Below are positions 1-7,462 of a stretch of 18,815 nt of DNA, one piece after another; the stretch's first letter is position 1, and every line of letters begins with the position of its first letter. This stretch comes from Bacillota bacterium. Lineage in GTDB: Bacteria; Bacillota; Clostridia; Acetivibrionales; DSM-1351. Where the stretch lies: the NCBI GenBank assembly GCA_023431385.1, contig JAEYWA010000201.1, forward strand, positions 1 through 18,815, read 5' to 3'. Below the pieces are notes generated by a model. It did no database searches and was not told where the DNA came from. It was given only the letters and a program-made list of their open reading frames with translations. Made by a program: the position numbers and the translations under genes.

Positions 1-3000
1 GGTGCAGCAGCCTTGCTGATGGTCTGTCCCGCTAATGACAGGCTGTTGCTTGTCAAGGAGTAATTATTGGCTTTTACAGTGCTGAACTCAATCGTTCCGC
101 TCACGGTTTTGCCTGTGCCTGCATCGGCGTTGTCAAATTGTGTATTGGTAACGGTGTAGTCGCTACCGAACGTCAGTGTTTCACCATTCTGCAAGCCGTC
201 AAAATCTACAGTAGTTACATTTACAGCGCTCGTTCCATCATAGGTTTTTGCCTCTATCGTTCCGCCTGTAATGGTCAACGGCGCTTTATCAATGATGTAA
301 TTGCCCAAGGAAATATCCGTGGTTGTCGCGGAATAATTTGCAGCCTCCGCTATACTTACCGTGACAGCATAGGTTTTGGCATCCTTCGGTTCTGTGGTGC
401 TTTCGTCATATTTGACTGTAATCGTGCCAAGCCCTGCGGTTTTGGCGGTCACACTGAGGGGTTGAACCAAGCCGTTATAGGTCTTAGCAGTATTATCATA
501 GGTTAAATCAGCTGCCGTGGGCGCTTTTTTGCCTATGGTAAAGGACACGCCGGTTTTTGTACCCTTGTAGTTGCCCTTGCCGGTTATCGTAAGGGTAACT
601 GTTCCGGTGTTGGTTCCTGCACTGGTGCCGGTTCCTGCATTATCCTCGCTGGTGATGTTAACAGTATAGTCCGTATCTTTCACCAGTGTTACGCCCTCGA
701 AGGTGACTGTTAAGTCCGGCTCAATGGCGCTGCCGGTGTAAGTGTAAGGCCCGCCCGTATTCACCATTGCATTTGCGATATTCCTCTCGGTGAGATATAG
801 CCCACCATCGCCGGATTGAGCGCCGGGGCCAAACTGCTTAAGCAGGGGCAGATAGCCGTATTGAAAGTTCCAAGCCAAGTTATCCCATGTGGCCGTCGAA
901 TCCCAATTTGCAGCAGTTGTCCAAAAAGCCGCGGTATTGATCTCCTCCGCAGATATATCCGCTCCGTCCGTTCCGTCTGCAGTTTTGGCGCTGCCACCAC
1001 CAATCATGCCTGAAAAGGCACGATTACCTGAGAGGGTGCCCCCACTATTCACAGACCCCGCCACACGGCCGACTACAGCTGATGCGCTAACCTTTGGATT
1101 TAGTGCGGCACAGTTCTTAATAGTGCCAGTACCATAGATAATCCCTGCAATACCGCCGGCATAGTATGCGCTGATTATGACAGAGGCGGTACTGTAGCAG
1201 TTTTTCAAGCTGCTATAAACAGCACCCACAATTCCCCCGACATACTGTGTACCGGCAACTGAACCGGCGCTATAACAGTTTTGCAGGCTGCCATGAACAC
1301 TGCCAGCAATTCCGCCGACAAACCATGTACCATAAATCTTACCGGATACATAACAGTTCTCTAACTTGCCGGACATAATACCTGCTATGCCTCCAACGGA
1401 TTCACCCCCAGTGATGTTCACATTCTTAAGACCAAGGTTTTGCACCGTACCATCATAGATATAACCGAACAGACCCCTGCGGATTTTCGTGCTGTCATTA
1501 ATATATAGCCCGGTAATAGTATAGTAGTTGCCGTCAAAGGTGCCTCCAAAATGTGTGCTGCCACCGGGCGGGCAATCTCCAATCGGCAGCCAACCCTTGC
1601 CGCCATTAAAGTCGGTGTTATCCGCGCCGTAGCTGGAGAGGTCGAGGTTGTCAGTCAGCTTATAATATACGTCCTTTCCGCCAAATTGCGCATTGGTAAC
1701 AGGATCATTCACCAGCTCCGCCAGCTTGGCAAGTTGTGCGGCGGTGCTGATGAGATAGGAGTTGCCCTGTGTACCGTCGCCGCCTGCGAAATAGTTTGTA
1801 AGCTTGGCAGTGATATGCGTGGGCATTTCCACTGGCTTACCGAACAGTCCTGGCAGGGAACCGGAAGCATATGTCCACGGGTCAGTGGTAAATCCGGACG
1901 GAAAGCCGTCTATCGACTGTAAAGCATCGGCACTGGTGTCGTCACCATTCAATCCAGCTTCAAATCCACTGCTACCGCCGCCAACCATGCCGGAAAATGC
2001 TATGTTACCGGAAAGAGTACTATAATTTCTCCCAACTACACGCCCGACTCCATATGACCCACTAACCTTTGGGTTCAGCGCGGCGCAGTTTCGCACTTTA
2101 CCAATATTCGATCCTGCCACGCCACCGATATTACCGCTAGTACCAATAACTGTACCGATTGCGTAGCAGCTCAGAATGTCGGGATCAGTGGTGCCACCAC
2201 CATTTTGGATGTCACCTACCACACCACCCACCTGCCACTGCCCTGTTACATCGCAAGCAGAGAAACAATTCGTCATCGTCCCTTCTATAAACCCGGCGAT
2301 ACCGCCAACATCGTATTTCCCAGTGATAGTACCTCTGACAGAGCAGCGTTCTATCCTTGCGCCGGCTCCAGAAAGCCGGCCGGCGATGCCGCCAACCTTT
2401 TCTTCTGCAGTTACGCATACTGCTTCCAGATGAAGATCATGAATGCTTCCTGCGCTGTCACCGAATAAGCCAGCGTTTATAAAGTCGCTATCGTTGATAT
2501 ACAACCCTGTGATGGTCTTGCCGCCGCCATTAAAATCTCCTCTAAAAGCGTAATAAGGTCCAGTTCCGATTGGCACCCACCCCTTATCATCATTAAATGA
2601 TGCGCCATAGTCGGAAAGATCAATATCAGCTGTAAGCTTGTAGTGTATGTCCGTTCCTCCGTAAGTGGCGTTGGTTGCTGGATTATTCACCAATTCCGCC
2701 ATTTTGGCAAGCTGCTCCGCTGTGCTGATGATGAATGGGTTTGCAGCCACACCCGTGCCGTGAAAATTCGAGTTGTTGCCGCTTGTGATATACTCCGGCA
2801 TATCCACCGACGCGCCGAAACCGGGTAGCTTACCGTTTTCAACACTCCAACCATTAGCGGTAGTGAAGCGGCCGTCAATAGTGCCATCCGCTTTGATTCC
2901 AGCGGCAGTCATATCTTTACCGTCAATACTTGCTGCATCGTTTGTGATGTCTTTCGGACTGCTGTTCACCGTCACTTTCATGCCACTAAAGGCGGCGTTG

Positions 3001-4730
3001 TCTGTCAGTGTGCCGCTGAATAAGGGAATGTTTTCTCCAGTAACTCGTCCGCTGTAGCCGATGGTTGCCTGCACGGCAGAGGCTAGCGCAGCACAGTCTG
3101 TGATCACAGCGCCAGCGAGTACACGCCCGACCAGACCGCCGATATATTGTTTTCCCTTGCTGTCGCCTGCGGTATAGCAGTTTTGGACTCTGCTGGTGCT
3201 CCCCGAAAGACTGCCTACCAGGACACCGACCTCTTCGTCGCCACTCACTGAGGCAAACGCATAGGAGGTTGTTATGGCGACATTGATGGCATTGCCCACC
3301 AGCCCACCGATACAGCTACCGCTGCCCTTGACCGTTCCTTCAAAGAAGCAGCGGTCAAGGGCAGAAGCGGAAAGATTCATGTCATCAGTAGTGCCGACAA
3401 TACCGCCGACATTGCTATTGCCGCTGACCTTACCGCTGACCTCGCAAGCTGTGATGGAGCTATTGCTCTTGATGGAACCTGCAATACCGCCCACACAGTC
3501 CATGCCGCGGATATTGACCTCCGTCAGGGCGAGATTATTTATCTCGCCGGAGGTGATGATGCCGAACAGCCCGGTGTGACCGAGGGCGGTGTTGTTGATA
3601 TAAAGCCCGGTGATAGTATGTCCGTCGCCGTCAAAGCTGCCTTTGAATGCATACTCATGGAATTCATATCTTCCAATCGGCACCCAACCATATCCTTCGT
3701 TATAGCCTTGACCATAGCTGGAAAGGTCGATATCATTCATCAGCTTCAGAGATACTTTGGCGTTTTCATCGTTAAACAGAAAGCTCTCCAACCGCCCCTC
3801 ATTGACCAGTTCAGCAATCTCCGCCAGTTGGTCGGCGGTGGTGATCTCCAGCGGACTGGCAACCGTACCGCCACCGCCCATGCGGAACGACACAAAGCGA
3901 TTGACCGTTTCAGGGATATACAAAGTGATGCGGGGCGCATCCAAGCCGCCTGCAAGGGTAAAGCCCTCGCCTGGCACGGCGTCAAACACATAGAACCCAC
4001 GCTCAGGGACGTTCTCGTCATAGTCCTGTTCAGTCTGCCAGGTTACAGGGATTTGCACAGCTTCGCCCTCCACAGTGCCGCCCACCGTTTCGGGGAATGC
4101 TGGCTTGGCGGTGTTCTGCCAGCGGATTTCATCCGTCAATTCCTCAAAGGCCGTTACCACGCCGGTGGCCTCACCGACCACTGTTACCATAATGGACGGC
4201 GTTGTGGCACTGATCGTAAAACCCGAAATTTTTGCGGTAAAAATGTATGTACCGACTTTTTCACCATCATAATCGGGTGAAGATACCCAGTCCACAGGGA
4301 CCTGTATATCCATCTCCATCGTTTTCGGCTCAGCAGGAGCTTGCTCAGGCTTGTCCAGTTCTACAGGAGCTTGCTCCAGCTTGTCCGGTTCTGCCGTCTG
4401 GCCCGCTACCGCCAGAGTGGTTTGAGAGTCCTGCAATGTTATACCGCTGTCGGTTGTCACAGTATGTACACTTTCGGCAACGGTGACCGCCAGCGTTACC
4501 GGCAGGTTCAGTTCATCCTCCGGTGTTCCGACTATCACTGTCTGCTTGGATACCTTGGCATCCAACTCCGCAAAGGCGGTAATGATCCCACTTGCACCCA
4601 AAGGAGCACCGGAATCTGATGCACCGGAATCCGGTCCACCTGTTTCAGCAAATGCCGTCAAGGGCAGCATAGTCAGCACCATGCATACCGCCATGAATAG
4701 ACTACCAATTTGTTTCCACGTTCGTTTCAT
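1..4730 (-). CDS. Giant secreted GLUG-repeat adhesin-like surface protein (partial, C-terminus off window)
   Basis: The reading frame is open from an ATG at 4730 to the left edge, about 1576 codons with no stop. AGGAGG lies at 4738-4743, 7 bases before the ATG. Residues 1-28 form a classic signal peptide (MKRTW start, hydrophobic core, cleavage after AFA), so the protein is exported. Residues about 35-290 hold two Ig-like segments of the 'VDW/VTW...DYD...GxYxF' kind, joined by a Pro/Glu linker. Residues about 295-1300 are three tandem modules, each with a 'QLAxxAELVN...DIDLSSYG...GWxPIG...TITGLYIN...GLFG' cap and five GLUG-type repeats (VGGIAG...NCY). Residues about 1311-1576 look like MBG/YDG-type repeats ('YTGS...NYKGT', 'KTYNG', 'KTYDGT'). 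These families are typical of large extracellular adhesins or cell-wall proteins. The ligand and anchor are unknown; any SLH or sortase signal would lie beyond the window. Base composition is G+C-rich compared with genes to the right. Confidence 0.85.
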   Translation of the reverse strand, partial: MKRTWKQIGSLFMAVCMVLTMLPLTAFAETGGPDSGASDSGAPLGASGIITAFAELDAKVSKQTVIVGTPEDELNLPVTLAVTVAESVHTVTTDSGITLQDSQTTLAVAGQTAEPDKLEQAPVELDKPEQAPAEPKTMEMDIQVPVDWVSSPDYDGEKVGTYIFTAKISGFTISATTPSIMVTVVGEATGVVTAFEELTDEIRWQNTAKPAFPETVGGTVEGEAVQIPVTWQTEQDYDENVPERGFYVFDAVPGEGFTLAGGLDAPRITLYIPETVNRFVSFRMGGGGTVASPLEITTADQLAEIAELVNEGRLESFLFNDENAKVSLKLMNDIDLSSYGQGYNEGYGWVPIGRYEFHEYAFKGSFDGDGHTITGLYINNTALGHTGLFGIITSGEINNLALTEVNIRGMDCVGGIAGSIKSNSSITACEVSGKVSGNSNVGGIVGTTDDMNLSASALDRCFFEGTVKGSGSCIGGLVGNAINVAITTSYAFASVSGDEEVGVLVGSLSGSTSRVQNCYTAGDSKGKQYIGGLVGRVLAGAVITDCAALASAVQATIGYSGRVTGENIPLFSGTLTDNAAFSGMKVTVNSSPKDITNDAASIDGKDMTAAGIKADGTIDGRFTTANGWSVENGKLPGFGASVDMPEYITSGNNSNFHGTGVAANPFIISTAEQLAKMAELVNNPATNATYGGTDIHYKLTADIDLSDYGASFNDDKGWVPIGTGPYYAFRGDFNGGGKTITGLYINDSDFINAGLFGDSAGSIHDLHLEAVCVTAEEKVGGIAGRLSGAGARIERCSVRGTITGKYDVGGIAGFIEGTMTNCFSACDVTGQWQVGGVVGDIQNGGGTTDPDILSCYAIGTVIGTSGNIGGVAGSNIGKVRNCAALNPKVSGSYGVGRVVGRNYSTLSGNIAFSGMVGGGSSGFEAGLNGDDTSADALQSIDGFPSGFTTDPWTYASGSLPGLFGKPVEMPTHITAKLTNYFAGGDGTQGNSYLISTAAQLAKLAELVNDPVTNAQFGGKDVYYKLTDNLDLSSYGADNTDFNGGKGWLPIGDCPPGGSTHFGGTFDGNYYTITGLYINDSTKIRRGLFGYIYDGTVQNLGLKNVNITGGESVGGIAGIMSGKLENCYVSGKIYGTWFVGGIAGSVHGSLQNCYSAGSVAGTQYVGGIVGAVYSSLKNCYSTASVIISAYYAGGIAGIIYGTGTIKNCAALNPKVSASAVVGRVAGSVNSGGTLSGNRAFSGMIGGGSAKTADGTDGADISAEEINTAAFWTTAANWDSTATWDNLAWNFQYGYLPLLKQFGPGAQSGDGGLYLTERNIANAMVNTGGPYTYTGSAIEPDLTVTFEGVTLVKDTDYTVNITSEDNAGTGTSAGTNTGTVTLTITGKGNYKGTKTGVSFTIGKKAPTAADLTYDNTAKTYNGLVQPLSVTAKTAGLGTITVKYDESTTEPKDAKTYAVTVSIAEAANYSATTTDISLGNYIIDKAPLTITGGTIEAKTYDGTSAVNVTTVDFDGLQNGETLTFGSDYTVTNTQFDNADAGTGKTVSGTIEFSTVKANNYSLTSNSLSLAGQTISKAAA
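830..1762 (-). repeat. GLUG module 3 of the adhesin
   Basis: Third module, about residues 990-1300. It opens with 'YLISTAAQLAKLAELVN', then 'DNLDLSSYG', 'GWLPIG', 'YTITGLYIND' and 'GLFG'. Five repeats follow, centred on SVGGIAG, FVGGIAG, YVGGIVG, YAGGIAG and VVGRVAG. It closes with 'NCAALNPKVS', 'NRAFSGM' and 'LPLLKQFG'. The closing 'NCAALNPKVS' is also present in module 2, which argues for internal duplication. Confidence 0.75.
1840..2741 (-). repeat. GLUG module 2 of the adhesin
   Basis: Second module, about residues 664-960. It opens with 'FIISTAEQLAKMAELVN', then 'ADIDLSDYG', 'GWVPIG', 'KTITGLYIND' and 'GLFG'. Five repeats follow, centred on KVGGIAG, DVGGIAG, QVGGVVG, NIGGVAG and GVGRVVG, and it closes with 'NIAFSGM' and 'LPGLFG'. 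The order of parts matches modules 1 and 3. Confidence 0.75.
2790..3849 (-). repeat. GLUG module 1 of the adhesin
   Basis: First of three homologous modules, about residues 295-645. It opens with 'ITTADQLAEIAELVN', continues through 'NDIDLSSYG', 'GWVPIG' and 'HTITGLYIN', then carries five glycine-rich repeats centred on CVGGIAG, NVGGIVG, CIGGLVG, EVGVLVG and YIGGLVG. It closes with 'DNAAFSGM' and 'LPGFG'. The fourth repeat has lost the second Gly of the GG pair. The pattern predicts a right-handed beta-helix-like fold; this is inference from the family. Confidence 0.75.
4334..4393 (-). repeat. Two 30-bp direct repeats in the adhesin linker
   Basis: Near-identical 30-bp units at 4334-4363 and 4364-4393, both beginning CAGGAGCTTGCTC on the plus strand. 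They encode consecutive 10-aa units, PDKLEQAPVE and LDKPEQAPAE. This forms a Pro/Glu-rich spacer between the two Ig-like segments and could vary in copy number. Confidence 0.7.
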
Positions 4731-5037
4731 TCAAAGACCTCCTAATTTGTTTTGATCATAATATTTTTTAACCTTCTTTTATAAAAATCGCTGCGTCTTG
4801 GGTGATTTTGCCCCTCATCTCCGTTAACTGAAAAAAATACAGTCTCACAATATTCAAAGGATGATGTTTTCCTGCCTGTTTTTTCGCTCATGAACAGTTA
4901 TATCGGGTCGTACAGGTCTGTTAGTAACGTTGTTTTTTAACATAAAGTACACTCCTCTCCGGACAAATTATATGGAAATGCTGAGAATCGAGATAGTGGT
5001 TTCATTGCTATATTTACGCCGCTGTGTGCTTTAATTA
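4731..5037 (-). other. Leader and upstream region of the adhesin gene
   Basis: This gene-poor stretch holds the adhesin ribosome binding site at its left end and a TATAAT -10 candidate (minus strand) at 4967-4972 with no convincing -35. A possible 29-codon ORF lies at 4854-4943. I see no complete riboswitch, tRNA or strong hairpin between 4744 and 4850. Confidence 0.5.
4854..4943 (-). CDS. Possible 29-aa leader ORF upstream of the adhesin
   Basis: ATG at 4943 is preceded by GGAGAGGAG (4952-4960) with about an 8-base spacer, and the frame closes with TGA at 4854-4856. The product starts MLKNNVTNRPVRPDITVHER and is charged, with no signal peptide or membrane segment. I do not recognise it. It could be a translated small protein, a leader peptide for the adhesin mRNA, or a remnant of a longer gene. 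The main support is the well-placed ribosome binding site. The candidate -10 at 4967-4972 would put the transcript start almost on that site. Confidence 0.3.
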   Translation of the reverse strand: MLKNNVTNRPVRPDITVHERKNRQENIIL

Positions 5038-5078
5038 ACAAAAAAGACTTCTGAAGCCATTATGGTCAGAAGTCTTTT
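5038..5078 (-). terminator. Rho-independent terminator after the AraC-type regulator gene
   Basis: A perfect 13-bp inverted repeat pairs AAAAGACTTCTGA (5042-5054) with TCAGAAGTCTTTT (5066-5078) across an 11-base loop. On the minus strand it lies 10 bases beyond the regulator's stop and ends in a T-run. The plus strand also has a T-rich tail, so it may work both ways. Confidence 0.85.
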
Positions 5079-5087
5079 ATTTATTCT

Positions 5088-6077
5088 TTATTTTTGGGTC
5101 ATCATTACTCGGTATCGAGAGGGAGTCATTCCCAATGTATCCTTAAATTTTTTTGCCAAATTCCCATTGTAATCCACGCCGCATTCTTTAAAGACCTGGG
5201 TTATGGACAAATTGGTATCGCACAGCATTTCCTTAAGCTTACCGAACTTTACGTCTTGATAATAATTATAGGGCGTCATGCCGGTATTCTTTTGAAATAG
5301 ACGGGTATAGTGATGTCTGCTCATGTGAACAATAGCCGACAGCTTATCGATGTCAAATTCTTCTTTCCAGTGGTTGTCTATGTATTCCTTGCCTTTTATA
5401 ATTTCTTCTCTGTCCTGATAAGACCTGGAAGTGATAAAAATAAACACGACAAATATCAATTGATTGGTACTGTCGCGTATAGGTAAGGCGGTCATGTTGT
5501 GGAACAGGCTTTCGGATATGAACTCCTTGTCGTCTCCCAACAGCTCGATGATTTCCTGATATGGTACCTTAACATCATATGCGTAAGCGGCTTCTCCGTG
5601 AAACGCCTGAAGCATAAAATCTTTGATTCCCCATCTTTCGATGGCTGGATTCAGCAAAATATTATGTTTTTTGTAAATTCTTTCGGGATTGGTTATTCTA
5701 GCAAATTTCAGATATGCTTCATTCGCTAAGAGCATTGTGCCGTCCGGCGCGCATATATGCATCGGATAGGGAAAGTGTTTTACTATCTCCATAAACAGCT
5801 CTTTGTTTTCATAGAGCGATTGAAAAGACCATGAGTCTTCGTGCCTGTTTTGTTCATAAAATTCATGTATATCTTTGCTTACCACCGACTCCTTTTTACT
5901 TTGAATCAAACTTTTCTTTCGCCGTTCATCAGATGGTCGAGGCGAATTCCGAAGAATGAGCCACAGGTTCCCCCTTTTTATTGCGCCCTCAATACGTCCG
6001 CTCACCACATGGTATGTAACTGCCCGCGTAGATATACCCCACTTTGCTGCCGCTTCCTTTATTGTGATGTAGTCCAT
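5088..6077 (-). CDS. AraC-family transcription regulator with N-terminal excisionase-like HTH and PAS-like domain
   Basis: 329 aa. Residues 1-45 ('ITIKEAAAKWGISTRAVTYH...GAIKRGNLWLI') are a winged-helix segment of the excisionase/MerR-like (HTH_17) type. Residues about 92-220 resemble a PAS sensor ('FPYPMHICAPDGTMLLANEA' is the typical PAS beta-strand start). Residues about 225-329 are an AraC double HTH, with 'IDKLSAIVHMSRHHYTRLFQ' as the first helix-turn-helix and 'GMTPSRYR' at the end. It should bind DNA and respond to a small ligand or redox cue through the PAS part; the signal is unknown. The ATG at 6077 follows AGGTGA. It is transcribed alone from its own promoter and ends at a strong terminator. 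Targets are not visible; the adjacent adhesin gene, on the same strand, is a possibility only. Confidence 0.85.
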   Translation of the reverse strand: MDYITIKEAAAKWGISTRAVTYHVVSGRIEGAIKRGNLWLILRNSPRPSDERRKKSLIQSKKESVVSKDIHEFYEQNRHEDSWSFQSLYENKELFMEIVKHFPYPMHICAPDGTMLLANEAYLKFARITNPERIYKKHNILLNPAIERWGIKDFMLQAFHGEAAYAYDVKVPYQEIIELLGDDKEFISESLFHNMTALPIRDSTNQLIFVVFIFITSRSYQDREEIIKGKEYIDNHWKEEFDIDKLSAIVHMSRHHYTRLFQKNTGMTPYNYYQDVKFGKLKEMLCDTNLSITQVFKECGVDYNGNLAKKFKDTLGMTPSRYRVMMTQK

Positions 6078-6113
6078 AATATCACCTATATCTGTAAAAT
6101 TGTTTTCCTAAGT

Positions 6114-6142
6114 ATTATACTTCATATAAATGAAGATTGCAA
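6114..6142 (-). promoter_or_regulatory. Promoter of the AraC-type regulator with dyad in the spacer
   Basis: On the minus strand TTGCAA (6137-6142) and TATAAT (6114-6119) are separated by exactly 17 bases. The spacer holds an inverted repeat, CTTCAT-ATAA-ATGAAG on the plus strand at 6120-6135, a plausible operator position. It lies 37 bases upstream of the ATG. Confidence 0.65.
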
Positions 6143-6500
6143 AACATCACATAAACTAATTCCGCATAAACAGGGTAAAAAAATTTTATTATTTTCTCTA
6201 TTTTACATTTTCCGAAATTCTCTTGACCACCTCCTCGCCACTGATCTCTCTTGCCTCCCATGCTTACCAGAGTAATCCAATACATGGAACGAAGAATATG
6301 GTGTGTAAAATTCGGACACAGCTTGCAAAACATGACATACCGCTCGGATAGAGTGTATTCTGTCAGCACCCCGGCACTCAGATACAGTTCCAACGCTTCG
6401 CGGTATACCCTTTGAAAGTTAAAGTAGTAGTGAAAAAAGAAGCAGCAGATAACTGACCTGTTCTACCGCAGGCCGATCATCCCTATGATACCCCGCCTAA
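6115..6500 (-). pseudogene. Degraded, unidentified coding remnant
   Basis: The minus strand reads as a protein-like stretch, 'VYREALELYLSAGVLTEYTL' followed by 'SERYVMFCKLCPNFTHHI', from about 6420 down to 6280. There is no ribosome binding site or sensible N-terminus. A second protein-like stretch, 'YHRDDRPAVEQVSYLLLL', lies just upstream in another frame, which suggests a frameshifted remnant. Downstream the frame becomes AT-rich and loses protein character. Base composition at 6240-6500 is richer in G+C than the neighbouring core genes. I cannot assign a family. The rest of 6078-6517 holds only the regulator's promoter. Confidence 0.25.
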
Positions 6501-6517
6501 TACGGGACGTCATTTTT

Positions 6518-7462
6518 TTATCGTTCTTCTCTGAAGTAAGGTTCCCCAAGAGCTTTTGGTGGACAGTTTTCCTTGGACTTCTTTAAAGATATCATTATAA
6601 GAACAATAATTGTCGCCAGATAAGGGAGCATATCAAATATACTTTGAGGAATGGGGGAGTGGCTCTGCAAATATAATCCCAGTATACTTAAGCCACCGAA
6701 GAAGTATGCACCCAGCATGGATTTATATGGATTCCAGGTTACAAATATAACCAACGCCACAGCTATCCAGCCTCTTCCCCCAGTAACTGCATCCTGCCAT
6801 GAGGGAACAACTACAAGTGAAAGGTATGCACCTCCCAGACCTGCCATAGCTCCACCGAACAGAATATGTGCATATTTGTATAACGTAATATTTATTCCTG
6901 CTGTATCTGCTGCTCCCGGATTTTCTCCAATGGTTCTTAAATTCAGGCCTATTCGTGTTTTAAATAGATATACTCCGGATAAAATGGCTACAACGTAGCC
7001 GGCATACACCAGAATATCCTGATCAAATAAAGCAGGTCCTAAAACGGGTATATCACTTAAAATCGGGATTTTGACAGCTCTGAATACCGATTTAATTGAT
7101 TCAGGTAATGCCTCTCCTACCAATTTTTGACCTACAAAGCTTGAAAACCCTGTACCGAATATGGTAAGCGAAAGACCAGACACAATCTGGTTTGCCCTTA
7201 AGGTAATAGTGAGGAAGGCATATATCAGCGCTCCGCAAGCCCCTGCTACCAATGCTGCTATGATACCCATTATGGGGCTTCCTGTTGACAGTCCAACACT
7301 GAAACCCATTACAGCCCCCATAAGCATCATACCCTCTACTCCAAGATTTGTATGTCCTACCTTCTCGGAGAATATTTCGCCTATGGTTGCAAAAAGCAAA
7401 GGAGTTCCAGCTTTGACAGCATCAATCAATACAAAGGTTAAAATACTCAAAACAGCCTCCAT
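6518..7462 (-). CDS. nupQ: Nucleoside ABC transporter, second permease (YufQ/NupQ-type)
   Basis: 314 aa, very hydrophobic, with about eight to nine membrane segments. It matches the COG1079 permease family that partners BMP/PnrA lipoproteins. Recognisable stretches are 'GEIFSEKVGHTNLGVEGMML' near the start, 'LRANQIVSGLSLTIFGTG' at about 88-105, and 'GLNLRTIGENPGAADTAGIN' at about 172-191, the cytoplasmic loop that contacts the ATPase. The ATG overlaps the stop of the preceding permease gene by one base (TAATG), implying coupled translation. It is the last gene of the cluster, and I see no convincing terminator after it. Nucleoside specificity is inferred from family and context. The name follows the Bacillus subtilis guanosine transporter NupNOPQ. 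Confidence 0.88.
   Translation of the reverse strand: MEAVLSILTFVLIDAVKAGTPLLFATIGEIFSEKVGHTNLGVEGMMLMGAVMGFSVGLSTGSPIMGIIAALVAGACGALIYAFLTITLRANQIVSGLSLTIFGTGFSSFVGQKLVGEALPESIKSVFRAVKIPILSDIPVLGPALFDQDILVYAGYVVAILSGVYLFKTRIGLNLRTIGENPGAADTAGINITLYKYAHILFGGAMAGLGGAYLSLVVVPSWQDAVTGGRGWIAVALVIFVTWNPYKSMLGAYFFGGLSILGLYLQSHSPIPQSIFDMLPYLATIIVLIMISLKKSKENCPPKALGEPYFREER

Noticed and set aside
830..3849. Regularly spaced repeats as a CRISPR array
   Set aside because: The repeats are imperfect, in frame, of varied spacing, and encode GLUG protein repeats.
3576..4280. Plus-strand 234-codon open frame opposite the adhesin
   Set aside because: It lies antisense to a continuous adhesin frame with clear domains, has no ribosome binding site, and its translation shows no family features. 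Other short frames in 138-4755 are rejected for the same reason.
4785..4815. GGGGCAAAATCACCC...GACGCAG resembling part of a c-di-GMP-I riboswitch upstream of the adhesin
   Set aside because: Only fragments of the conserved core match, and the second stem and tetraloop receptor cannot be found.
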